A stretch of 5,615 nucleotides of DNA from Nitrosomonadales bacterium (GTDB lineage: Bacteria; Pseudomonadota; Gammaproteobacteria; Burkholderiales; Methylophilaceae). Under the pieces are notes generated by a model, which saw only the letters and a program-made list of their open reading frames with translations, had not been told where the DNA came from and did not search any database. Both the position numbers and the translations under genes were made by a program. The number at the start of each line of letters is the position of its first letter. The stretch's first letter is position 1. Below are positions 1-5,615 of the stretch, in pieces. The stretch spans positions 1-5,615 of the forward strand of contig JABHXS010000085.1 of assembly GCA_018657165.1 (NCBI GenBank), written 5' to 3'.

Positions 1-262
1 TTTTAAAGACAAGAAAATGAAAATAAAATATGAATTAATAAAAAAAGATGTTCCTTTTTCAGACTATAACGCACAGATTAGAGTTAAAAAAGGTGCAAAT
101 GATAATGAATGCATTGTTCAATGGACGGCAAGATTTTATAGAACTTATAAATTAAACCCTCCTATTCCAGAAGGACAGGATGATGCAACTGCGGTAGCAG
201 CTGTAAAAGAAATTGTAGGCCCAGGCCTGGCTGGGTTTAAAGAGTTTGTTGAGTCCAAATAA
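1..262 (+). CDS. mxaD: MxaD-like SRPBCC-family protein, C-terminal part (5' end outside window)
   Basis: MxaD-type proteins are members of the SRPBCC (START-like) fold linked to methanol dehydrogenase; in methylotrophs they are thought to help electron transfer or interaction between the dehydrogenase and its cytochrome c. About 87 residues are visible. The frame is open from base 2 with no stop, so the Met at 17 is probably internal and the gene starts upstream: the family is about twice this length and normally carries a signal peptide that cannot be seen here. Recognisable pieces are the strand-rich part with SDYNAQIRV and IVQWTARFYRTYK, the signature LNPPIPEGQDDATAV, and the closing amphipathic helix ending FKEFVESK. 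The gene ends at a TAA 17 nt before a strong terminator hairpin, so it is probably the last gene of its transcript. The family call rests on remembered motif similarity; a more general SRPBCC protein is the alternative. Confidence 0.72.
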   Translation, partial: FKDKKMKIKYELIKKDVPFSDYNAQIRVKKGANDNECIVQWTARFYRTYKLNPPIPEGQDDATAVAAVKEIVGPGLAGFKEFVESK

Positions 263-265
263 TTT

Positions 266-294
266 CTAACATTTAATTAAAGCGGATGTATAAT
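266..294 (+). promoter_or_regulatory. Putative sigma-70 promoter embedded in the terminator
   Basis: A perfect -10 hexamer TATAAT lies at 289-294, starting in the terminator loop and running into its 3' arm. Exactly 17 nt upstream is CTAACA (266-271), a 4-of-6 match to the -35 TTGACA. The predicted transcription start is near 301, with the A of the ATG at 306 as the first purine downstream, giving a leader of 0-5 nt. This is the only good promoter I see ahead of the five-gene string, and the upstream transcript should end at the terminator. AT-rich DNA yields TATAAT by chance fairly often; the correct spacing and position raise confidence, but no start site has been measured. Confidence 0.55.
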
Positions 295-305
295 CCGCTT
301 TTTTT
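279..305 (+). terminator. Intrinsic terminator of the mxaD-like gene
   Basis: A perfect inverted repeat AAGCGGAT (280-287) / ATCCGCTT (293-300), extendable by one A-T pair (279/301), closes a 5-nt loop (GTATA, 288-292) and runs into a T-tract at 299-305. This is a textbook Rho-independent terminator for the upstream gene. Its T-tract touches the ATG at 306, so the terminator also occupies the whole space where the next gene's leader and ribosome binding site would be expected. On the minus strand the hairpin is followed only by TTAATTAAAT, so it should act mainly in the plus direction. Confidence 0.88.
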
Positions 306-917
306 ATGATCACTATTAATCCGCAACCCCTTCCTAAGGCATTAGTTATCTGGCTCCATGGCCTTGGTGCCAATCAAAATGATTTCGTAAATTTTATTAA
401 TGAACTCAATTTAGAAGAATTCATGTTCATTCTCCCGAATGCACCTCTTAGAAAAATTACAATGAACCAAGGTTTTGAGATGCGAGGTTGGTATGATATT
501 GAATCTTTAAACTTTACTAATCAGGATAATGAAGGCCTGCAAAAATCAAAACGATATATTGAATCAATTGTAAAATCAAAATACGATAAATTAAATAAAA
601 CAAAATTGTTCATTGGAGGCTTTTCTCAAGGGGCAGCGTTGGCATATTATGTTGGCTTAACCTCAAAATTGAATTTTACTAAAATAGTTTCGCTCTCTGG
701 TTACTGCCCAGAAATGGATATATCTATTAATAAATTAAATCTCAAAATACAGGCGATTCATGGAATAAATGATAATGTTATTAATATAAATTTAGCAAAA
801 GATTCTTATGAAAAACTAAAAATTAACAAGAATTTTATTTTAAAAGAATATAAAATGGGTCACGAGGTAATCAAAGAAGAAATTTTTGATGTACGTGAGT
901 TTTTATTAAGAGATTAA
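306..917 (+). CDS. Phospholipase/carboxylesterase-family alpha/beta hydrolase
   Basis: A cytoplasmic serine hydrolase of the carboxylesterase / acyl-protein-thioesterase-like family (Pfam Abhydrolase_2 type), 203 aa against about 215-225 usual. Visible landmarks are the oxyanion-side motif LHGLG (residues 17-21), LPNAP (43-47), RGWYD (60-64), the nucleophile elbow GFSQG with Ser107, the acid Asp156 in HGINDNV, and the catalytic His186 in MGHEV. The triad is complete, so the enzyme should be active on short acyl esters or similar substrates; the natural substrate cannot be read from sequence. The ATG at 306 is the only possible conventional start, because an in-frame stop lies at 291-293 and no ATG, GTG or TTG intervenes or follows before the conserved fold begins. 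No Shine-Dalgarno is present: the bases upstream are the T-tract of the preceding terminator, so translation is probably leaderless or nearly so. It ends 4 nt before xseB and is likely cotranscribed with it. Confidence 0.88.
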   Translation: MITINPQPLPKALVIWLHGLGANQNDFVNFINELNLEEFMFILPNAPLRKITMNQGFEMRGWYDIESLNFTNQDNEGLQKSKRYIESIVKSKYDKLNKTKLFIGGFSQGAALAYYVGLTSKLNFTKIVSLSGYCPEMDISINKLNLKIQAIHGINDNVININLAKDSYEKLKINKNFILKEYKMGHEVIKEEIFDVREFLLRD

Positions 918-921
918 GGGT

Positions 922-1143
922 ATGGGCGAAGAAAATATAAATCTAGAAAAATTATTAAACGAACTTGAATCAATTGTAAACAAAATGGAGCGCGATGACC
1001 TTAACATCGAAGAATCTCTTAAATCGTATGAAAAAGGCATTAATTTGATAAAAAATGCTCAAAATAAGTTAAAAAAAATCGAACAAAAAGTAGAAATTCT
1101 TTCAAAAGATGGGTCCTTAAAAAATTTTAATGATGATGAATAA
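922..1143 (+). CDS. xseB: Exodeoxyribonuclease VII small subunit
   Basis: XseB is the small, helical subunit of exonuclease VII. Several copies bind the catalytic XseA subunit, and the complex degrades single-stranded DNA to oligonucleotides in repair. The 73-aa product has the family's normal size and two-helix pattern: LEKLLNELESIVNKMERDDL (residues 9-28), then the hallmark IEESLKSYEKGINLI (29-43) and a second coiled helix through KKIEQKVEIL. It contains no catalytic residues, as expected. The start at 922 is the only reasonable one. AAGGG (916-920) looks like a Shine-Dalgarno but overlaps the previous stop and sits 1 nt from the ATG, closer than is normally effective, so coupling to the upstream gene is likely. 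The 3' end overlaps ispA by 14 nt, and xseB-ispA adjacency is common in proteobacteria. xseA is not in the window. Confidence 0.95.
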   Translation: MGEENINLEKLLNELESIVNKMERDDLNIEESLKSYEKGINLIKNAQNKLKKIEQKVEILSKDGSLKNFNDDE

Positions 1144-2026
1144 TTCGTATGATGCATGGCAAATTTCTCACCAAGATAGAATTAATAAGTTTCTAAAAAA
1201 AAAATTAGGCAAAAAGAACGCACAGAATACAATACACGACGCGACAACTTATACTTTATTGAATGGTGGTAAACGATTTAGGGCATTACTCACATACGCA
1301 ATAGGGGAAATTGACTCTACCAACAAAAACAAGCTTGATTTTATTGCAGCTTCAATCGAAATCATTCATGCCTACTCCCTCACTCATGATGATCTACCTG
1401 ATATGGATGATGACTCACTCAGGCGAGGCCTACCCTCCTGCCATATAAAATATGGGACTCCTCAAGCGATCCTTGCTGGGGATGGTCTTCAATCCTTAGC
1501 GTTTGAGTTTTTGACCTCTCCTACTTTTAAAATTGATGATGGCGAAAAAATTAATCTAATTTCCCAGCTTTCAAAGGCAATAGGTATTGAGGGGATGGTT
1601 TTTGGTCAATCCTTAGATATGGAATGCTCAAATAAAAAAATTAACATTAAATTACTTGAAAAAATCCAAAGAAATAAAACCGGAAAACTTATTCATGCTG
1701 CCTGCATAATGCCCTATACAATCTCTAATTTTTGCGACACATCTGTTCAAACATCTATTTCAAAATTATCTATTCTTCTAGGCCAGCTATATCAAATCAT
1801 AGATGATATTTTAGACAGTACTTCTACTTCTAAAAACCTTGGTAAAACAATGGGGAAAGATCAGGAAGCAAATAAGGCTACGTATGTTAGTATCGTCGGA
1901 ATAACTGAATCAAAAAAAATAAAAGAAAATCTTTATTTAGAAATTAAAAGGCTCGTTAAAAAAATCCCTGGAAATACTCAAGCACTTACTCATTTAATTC
2001 ACAAGATTTACTCAAGAGATTACTAA
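1130..2026 (+). CDS. ispA: Farnesyl diphosphate synthase (polyprenyl synthetase family)
   Basis: A cytoplasmic prenyltransferase that condenses dimethylallyl and geranyl diphosphate with isopentenyl diphosphate to give farnesyl diphosphate, precursor of quinone side chains and undecaprenyl phosphate. The length of 298 aa matches the typical 295-300. Motifs: GGKRFR (residues 46-51, isopentenyl diphosphate binding), first aspartate-rich motif DDLPDMDDD (87-95) followed by LRRG, KTGKL (183-187), second aspartate-rich motif DDILD (225-229), then LGKTMGKD (237-244) and NKATY (248-252). HAYSL before the first motif is as in E. coli IspA, favouring the C15 product, though geranylgeranyl synthases are close relatives. 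Three ATG codons in tandem (1130, 1133, 1136) offer alternative starts differing by one or two residues, all inside the end of xseB; no Shine-Dalgarno precedes them, which suggests translational coupling. The gene stops 6 nt before dxs, so entry and product steps of isoprenoid synthesis are made together. Confidence 0.96.
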   Translation: MMMNNSYDAWQISHQDRINKFLKKKLGKKNAQNTIHDATTYTLLNGGKRFRALLTYAIGEIDSTNKNKLDFIAASIEIIHAYSLTHDDLPDMDDDSLRRGLPSCHIKYGTPQAILAGDGLQSLAFEFLTSPTFKIDDGEKINLISQLSKAIGIEGMVFGQSLDMECSNKKINIKLLEKIQRNKTGKLIHAACIMPYTISNFCDTSVQTSISKLSILLGQLYQIIDDILDSTSTSKNLGKTMGKDQEANKATYVSIVGITESKKIKENLYLEIKRLVKKIPGNTQALTHLIHKIYSRDY

Positions 2027-2032
2027 ATAAAA

Positions 2033-3847
2033 ATGCTAATCGATAATATTAAGAGCCCAAAAGATTTAAAAGCACTTTCAAGAGATGAATTAAAAACTCT
2101 AGCCAAAGAAATTCGTGACTTTCTTATTGAAAGTATCTTTGAGACTGGCGGCCATCTATCATCTAATTTAGGTGCTGTAGAACTTACCCTTGCAATTCAT
2201 TACGTGTTTGATGCGCCAAAAGATAAAATTGTTTGGGACGTAGGTCATCAAACATACACACATAAAATTATTACAGGCCGAAAGGATATGATGAGGTCAC
2301 TTCGTAAAAAAGGTGGTCTCTCTGGTTTTCCAAATGTAAAAGAAAGTATTTACGATAATTTTGGAACGGGTCATTCTAGTACATCAATTTCTGCAGCATT
2401 TGGTATGAGTGAAGCTTTTAGAATAAGTAAATCTTCTAATAAAGCTATTGCTGTTATTGGGGACGGAGGTATGACGGGAGGTATGGCTTTTGAAGGATTA
2501 AATAATGCCGGAGCTTCAGACAATAACTTTCTTGTAATCCTTAATGATAATGATATGTCAATTTCAAAAAATGTTGGCGCGCTTAATAATTACCTATCAA
2601 AACTTTTATCTGGAAAAATATATGGAAGCGTTAAAAAATCTAGTAAGGCTGTTTTTTCAGCCCTACCTCCGATACTCGAGTTAGCTAGAAAAACAGAAGA
2701 GCATGTTAAGGGGATGGTAATTCCCGGAACCTTATTTGAGGAATTTGGTTTTAATTATATCGGCCCTATTGATGGCCATGATATCGATATACTGATTGAT
2801 ACACTTTCGAATATAAAATCACTCAGTGGGCCTCAATTTCTTCATATCGCCACAAAAAAAGGTTTTGGATTTACTCCGGCTGAATCTGACCCAAATAAAT
2901 TTCATGGTATTAATAAAAAAAGCATTGGTTCAAAAAATATTACTTATACCGAAGTTTTTTCAGAGTGGCTTTTGGATGCTGGAAAAAAGAATAGGAAATT
3001 ATGCGCCATTACACCCGCAATGGCTGATGGATCAGGTTTAACAAAATTTGCTAAGAAATACCCGAAGAGATTTTTTGATGTTGGAATTGCCGAACAACAC
3101 GCTCTAACATTCGCTGCTGGCCTGGCATCAAATAAAATTAAACCTGTGGTCGCAATATATTCTTCTTTTTTACAGCGAGGTTATGATCAATTTATTCATG
3201 ATGTTGCCCTGCAGAATATTCCAATGTTGTTTGCTATTGATCGAGCAGGGATCGTAGGGGCTGATGGCCCAACGCATTCAGGTAACTTTGATATATCTTT
3301 TTTAAGGTGTATACCTAACATTATATTAATGGCGCCAAGTAATGAAAATGAATGTTATGCGATGCTTGAGTTTGGATATAAATATCAAGGTGTTTGTGCT
3401 GTTAGGTATCCACGAGGAAGTGGTTTGCACCCAGGGCTTAATAAGAACTTAATCAACATTGAAATGGGGAAAAGTAATTCTCTTATTTTAGGCAAAAGAA
3501 TAGCTATTTTAGCCTTTGGACCAACTCTAAATACCTGCGTTGATATTGCAAATGATTTAAATGCAACGCTTGTTGATATGAGATTTATTAAACCAATTGA
3601 TGAGATGGTAATTAAAAAATTAGCTAAAACACATAAGCTTATTGTTACAGTTGAAGATAACACAACGCATGGTGGAGCAGGCTCAGCAGTTCTTGAAGTT
3701 TTAAGTAAAAATAAGATAGTAATACCTACATTAACTATTGGAATTCCTGATAAATTTGTCGATCACGGATCACAAGATGAAATTTACAAACAATGTGGTT
3801 TAGATAAAAATAGTATCAAGAAGAAAATTGTTATGAGTTTAAAGTAG
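2033..3847 (+). CDS. dxs: 1-deoxy-D-xylulose-5-phosphate synthase
   Basis: A thiamine-diphosphate enzyme that joins pyruvate and glyceraldehyde 3-phosphate, releasing CO2, to form 1-deoxy-D-xylulose 5-phosphate. This is the first and usually flux-controlling step of the MEP isoprenoid pathway and also supplies thiamine and pyridoxal synthesis. At 604 aa it is slightly shorter than the usual ~620. Domain I: GGHLSSNLG (39-47), GHQTYTHK (71-78), and the diphosphate/Mg site GDGGMTGG (143-150) with NNAG (157-160). Domain II: YSSFLQRGYDQ (376-386), the cofactor-activating Glu354 in GIAEQHA, and DRAGIVGADGPTHSG (403-417) with the active-site His. Domain III: MRFIKPID (516-523) and EDNTTHGGAGS (541-551). 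All expected catalytic positions are present. The ATG at 2033 is the only start, since an in-frame stop lies at 2024-2026. It has no well-placed Shine-Dalgarno; AAGAG at 2014-2018 is too far upstream. It sits 6 nt after ispA. Confidence 0.98.
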   Translation: MLIDNIKSPKDLKALSRDELKTLAKEIRDFLIESIFETGGHLSSNLGAVELTLAIHYVFDAPKDKIVWDVGHQTYTHKIITGRKDMMRSLRKKGGLSGFPNVKESIYDNFGTGHSSTSISAAFGMSEAFRISKSSNKAIAVIGDGGMTGGMAFEGLNNAGASDNNFLVILNDNDMSISKNVGALNNYLSKLLSGKIYGSVKKSSKAVFSALPPILELARKTEEHVKGMVIPGTLFEEFGFNYIGPIDGHDIDILIDTLSNIKSLSGPQFLHIATKKGFGFTPAESDPNKFHGINKKSIGSKNITYTEVFSEWLLDAGKKNRKLCAITPAMADGSGLTKFAKKYPKRFFDVGIAEQHALTFAAGLASNKIKPVVAIYSSFLQRGYDQFIHDVALQNIPMLFAIDRAGIVGADGPTHSGNFDISFLRCIPNIILMAPSNENECYAMLEFGYKYQGVCAVRYPRGSGLHPGLNKNLINIEMGKSNSLILGKRIAILAFGPTLNTCVDIANDLNATLVDMRFIKPIDEMVIKKLAKTHKLIVTVEDNTTHGGAGSAVLEVLSKNKIVIPTLTIGIPDKFVDHGSQDEIYKQCGLDKNSIKKKIVMSLK

Positions 3848-3884
3848 TGCTAACATATTAATTTATATAGTAATTAAGAATTTT

Positions 3885-4676
3885 ATGAATAGACCTACAC
3901 CCCCAGAATCAATTGAAGATGTTCAGAATATAGCTGACAAAAGGCACCTTGATATTGACAAGGTAGGTATTAAATCAATTAAGCACCCTATCGTCGTAAA
4001 AGATAAATCTAGTGGAGCGCAACATACAATTGCGAGCTTTGATATGTTTGTTCAGCTCCCACATAATTTTAAAGGGACTCATATGTCTCGCTTCGTAGAA
4101 ATTCTTAACGAAAATAATAAAGAAATATCCGTAGAATCATTTGAAAGCATTCTTAGAGCGATGCTAGTAAGATTGGAGTCAAAATCATGTAATTTATATA
4201 TGAATTTTCCATATTTTATTAATAAAGCCGCACCTGTATCAAAAGTTGAAAGTCTGTTGGATTATGAAGTGACATTCATTGGTGAAATCAGTGACGGAGA
4301 ATATAAAAATTATACGAAGGTTGTTGTGCCTGTAACTAGCCTTTGCCCTTGTTCAAAAAGTATCTCTGAATATGGTGCACATAACCAGAGATCACACGTA
4401 ACAGTTACCATCCAAGCAAATAAATTTGTTTGGATAGAGGAAATTATAGAAATTGTTGAGAAACAGGCATCAAGCGAATTATATGGCCTTCTTAAAAGGC
4501 CAGATGAGAAGTTTGTTACAGAAAAGGCTTATGATAATCCAAAATTTGTTGAGGATATGGTTCGTGATATCGCTACTGAACTGAAAAACAACAAAAGAAT
4601 TAATTCTTTTGTTGTTGAGTCTGAAAATTTTGAGTCTATTCATAACCACTCAGCTTACGCACTTATTAAAAGTTAA
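3885..4676 (+). CDS. folE2: GTP cyclohydrolase I, type IB (FolE2)
   Basis: Converts GTP to 7,8-dihydroneopterin triphosphate and formate, the committed step of tetrahydrofolate and related pterin synthesis. FolE2 is unrelated in sequence to the zinc-dependent FolE and, as a family, accepts other divalent metals. At 263 aa it has normal length. Characteristic segments: RHLDIDKVGIK (20-30), LPHNFKGTHMSRFVEIL (58-74), the signature SLCPCSKSISEYGAHNQRSH (152-171) with Cys154/Cys156 and His166 as likely metal-site residues, and the C-terminal ENFESIHNHSAYA (247-259). The ATG at 3885 follows a 37-nt gap after dxs, the largest in the gene string, with only a weak AAGAA (3876-3880) as ribosome site. 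Readthrough from dxs is the simplest expression model, and I saw no convincing Zur-type operator in the gap. I recall folE2 next to dxs in other betaproteobacteria. In a methylotroph its product feeds C1-carrying cofactors. Confidence 0.96.
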   Translation: MNRPTPPESIEDVQNIADKRHLDIDKVGIKSIKHPIVVKDKSSGAQHTIASFDMFVQLPHNFKGTHMSRFVEILNENNKEISVESFESILRAMLVRLESKSCNLYMNFPYFINKAAPVSKVESLLDYEVTFIGEISDGEYKNYTKVVVPVTSLCPCSKSISEYGAHNQRSHVTVTIQANKFVWIEEIIEIVEKQASSELYGLLKRPDEKFVTEKAYDNPKFVEDMVRDIATELKNNKRINSFVVESENFESIHNHSAYALIKS

Positions 4677-4693
4677 AATAGTTTATTTTAATT
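4671..4693. terminator. Possible bidirectional A/T-only hairpin between convergent folE2 and MFS genes
   Basis: TTAAAATA (4673-4680) and TATTTTAA (4684-4691) form a perfect 8-bp inverted repeat around a 3-nt loop, extendable by a G-T and an A-T pair (4672/4692 and 4671/4693). It contains both stop codons: folE2 TAA at 4674-4676 and the transporter's TAA, read as TTA at 4683-4685. The genes are only 6 nt apart and no other terminator is present. The stem has no G-C pair and only short T-runs flank it, so as an intrinsic terminator it would be weak in either direction. Confidence 0.35.
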
Positions 4694-5615
4694 CAGCCTT
4701 AAATTTAGTTTTTAACCCTAATATGAGTACCAAAAATCCTATAAATGGTAGGATAGCTGAAAGCATAAATGTATTAGCCATCCCGCTATATTGAATCATA
4801 TAACCACCGCCCAACCCCCCAATTGCACCTCCAATACCGTAAGTAATGCTATTGTATAAAGATTGTCCACGCGCTTGATGCTCATTATAAAAGAAGTGAG
4901 CAATAAGCTGAATCGATGCAACGTGAAAGCTACCAAAGGTTGCAGCATGCATTATTTGAGCAATTACAAGAATTATTATTGAGTCTACATATGCACCGAT
5001 TAAAAAAAATCGAATAACTGCAAATCCCAGACTTATTAACAATACCGCCTTAAGGGTAAAATTACTCAATATTTTGGGCATCAGTAAGAAAATTAATATT
5101 TCAAATACCACCCCTACTGACCAAAGGAGTCCAATTGTGGTTCCAGAATAGCCCTGTTGCTCCAGAAAAATTGAATAAAAGTTATAAAGTAACCCATGTG
5201 ATGAAACCATCAAGGCACAACTTAAAAGCAATACAATTACCTCTCTCCGCCTTAGTATTGGCCATATAGGCCTTTTATTATTTTTTATAAAAGTTACTTT
5301 TTTATCGGGAAGAATAAAGGCTAAAAAGAAAATTGTTAATTGTGTTATTAATAATGCGTATATCAATGAACGCTCCCCTAAGGAATCAATCATAATGCCT
5401 AATAATATGGCGGCGACAATAAATCCAATTGAACCCCATAACCTTATATGGCTATATTTTGAATCTGCTTTATTCGCTTTTAAGTGAGTCAACGTAAGAC
5501 TTTCGGCAAGCGGCAGAGTTGAGCTAGTAAATATACTCATCGCCATCATAATAAAAAAAATGCTTATAAAAGTATTTGACCAAAAAATACCAGTAAAAAT
5601 AATAAAACCAAAAAA
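4683..5615 (-). CDS. MFS transporter, phenylpropionate-permease (HcaT-like) type, N-terminus outside window
   Basis: An inner-membrane major facilitator superfamily permease, visible as 310 codons and open through the right edge. The Met at 5547-5549 is therefore probably internal: 22 further in-frame residues, strongly hydrophobic, precede it. Compared with E. coli HcaT (379 aa), roughly the first 75-80 residues, or two to three helices, are missing. Shared landmarks are RLWGSIGF after the first visible hydrophobic hairpin, then the second-half segments YSGTTIGLLWSVGVVFEILIF, LLISLGFAVIRFFLIGA and AQIMHAATFGSFHVASIQLI, each close to the HcaT equivalent. I count about nine hydrophobic segments in view, the last ending LVLILGL before a short basic tail. 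The family is named for 3-phenylpropionate uptake, but no aromatic-degradation genes are nearby and members of this group are often annotated by similarity alone, so the substrate is unknown. It is convergent with folE2, 6 nt apart, and belongs to a different transcript. Confidence 0.88.
   Translation of the reverse strand, partial: FFGFIIFTGIFWSNTFISIFFIMMAMSIFTSSTLPLAESLTLTHLKANKADSKYSHIRLWGSIGFIVAAILLGIMIDSLGERSLIYALLITQLTIFFLAFILPDKKVTFIKNNKRPIWPILRRREVIVLLLSCALMVSSHGLLYNFYSIFLEQQGYSGTTIGLLWSVGVVFEILIFLLMPKILSNFTLKAVLLISLGFAVIRFFLIGAYVDSIIILVIAQIMHAATFGSFHVASIQLIAHFFYNEHQARGQSLYNSITYGIGGAIGGLGGGYMIQYSGMANTFMLSAILPFIGFLVLILGLKTKFKAELK

Noticed and set aside
217..236. GC-rich patch with the 10-bp palindrome CCAGGCCTGG (221-230)
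   Set aside because: It encodes the conserved Gly-Pro-Gly-Leu stretch of the MxaD-like C-terminus, has no following T-tract, and is best explained by coding constraint.
2826..3041. 71-codon plus-strand open frame inside dxs
   Set aside because: It lies in another frame of a clearly intact dxs and its translation shows no family pattern.
3385..3663. 92-codon minus-strand open frame inside dxs
   Set aside because: It is antisense to conserved dxs sequence, with no ribosome site or recognisable motif; a chance open frame.
3828..3877. Possible folE2 promoter (TTGTTA at 3828, TAACAT at 3851; or TATAGT at 3866) and a TTAATT/AATTAA inverted repeat as an operator
   Set aside because: Matches are partial and A/T-only in an AT-rich gap, the TATAGT lacks a -35, and the repeat does not fit a Zur-type operator well enough to claim.
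4484..4502. 7-bp inverted repeat TGGCCTT/AAGGCCA in folE2
   Set aside because: It is inside coding sequence for a conserved Leu-Leu-Lys-Arg-Pro region without a T-tract; likely coincidental.
4609..4794. 61-codon plus-strand open frame across the folE2/transporter junction
   Set aside because: It overlaps the ends of two well-supported genes and has no sign of being coding.
5264..5276. GGCC-5 nt-GGCC inverted repeat within the transporter
   Set aside because: Only 4 bp of stem, in coding sequence, not followed by a T-tract in the gene's direction.
1..5615. Search for CRISPR arrays, insertion-sequence ends, tRNA or rRNA genes, riboswitches and defence or toxin-antitoxin genes
   Set aside because: No direct-repeat arrays, transposase fragments, cloverleaf or conserved RNA motifs were seen; nearly all sequence is accounted for by housekeeping or transport genes.

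Overview
The window comes from an AT-rich bacterial genome (roughly one third G+C by eye). Coding sequence is packed almost end to end, and the proteins are rich in Lys, Asn and Ile. The gene order xseB-ispA-dxs-folE2, together with an MxaD-like methanol-oxidation accessory protein at the left edge, points to a streamlined betaproteobacterial methylotroph. The OM43 / Methylophilales type (for example 'Candidatus Methylopumilus') fits best. This placement is inferred from gene content and composition, not from a marker gene.

Layout, left to right. (1) Positions 1-262 hold the 3' half of an MxaD-like SRPBCC protein whose start lies outside the window. (2) Positions 263-305 form a very compact control region: a strong intrinsic terminator whose loop carries a perfect TATAAT box. 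(3) Positions 306-4676 are one tightly packed plus-strand gene string: a phospholipase/carboxylesterase-type hydrolase, xseB, ispA, dxs and folE2. The gaps are 4 nt, a 14-nt overlap, 6 nt and 37 nt. (4) Positions 4683-5615 hold a minus-strand MFS transporter of the phenylpropionate-permease (HcaT-like) type. It is convergent with folE2 and runs off the right edge, so its N-terminus is missing.

How the genes work together. Dxs makes 1-deoxy-D-xylulose 5-phosphate, the entry metabolite of the MEP isoprenoid pathway. IspA condenses the resulting C5 units into farnesyl diphosphate, which feeds quinone and undecaprenyl-phosphate synthesis. FolE2 commits GTP to pterin synthesis, and pterin cofactors carry C1 units in a methylotroph. 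XseB is the small subunit of exonuclease VII and is a habitual passenger next to ispA. The esterase at the head has no obvious pathway link.

All complete genes look intact with their catalytic motifs. I found no mobile element, CRISPR array, tRNA, rRNA or riboswitch, and no previously undescribed multi-gene system. The most interesting signals are regulatory: the terminator-promoter overlap that probably makes the operon's first gene leaderless, the general lack of Shine-Dalgarno sequences, and an A/T-only hairpin that spans both stop codons at the convergent junction.
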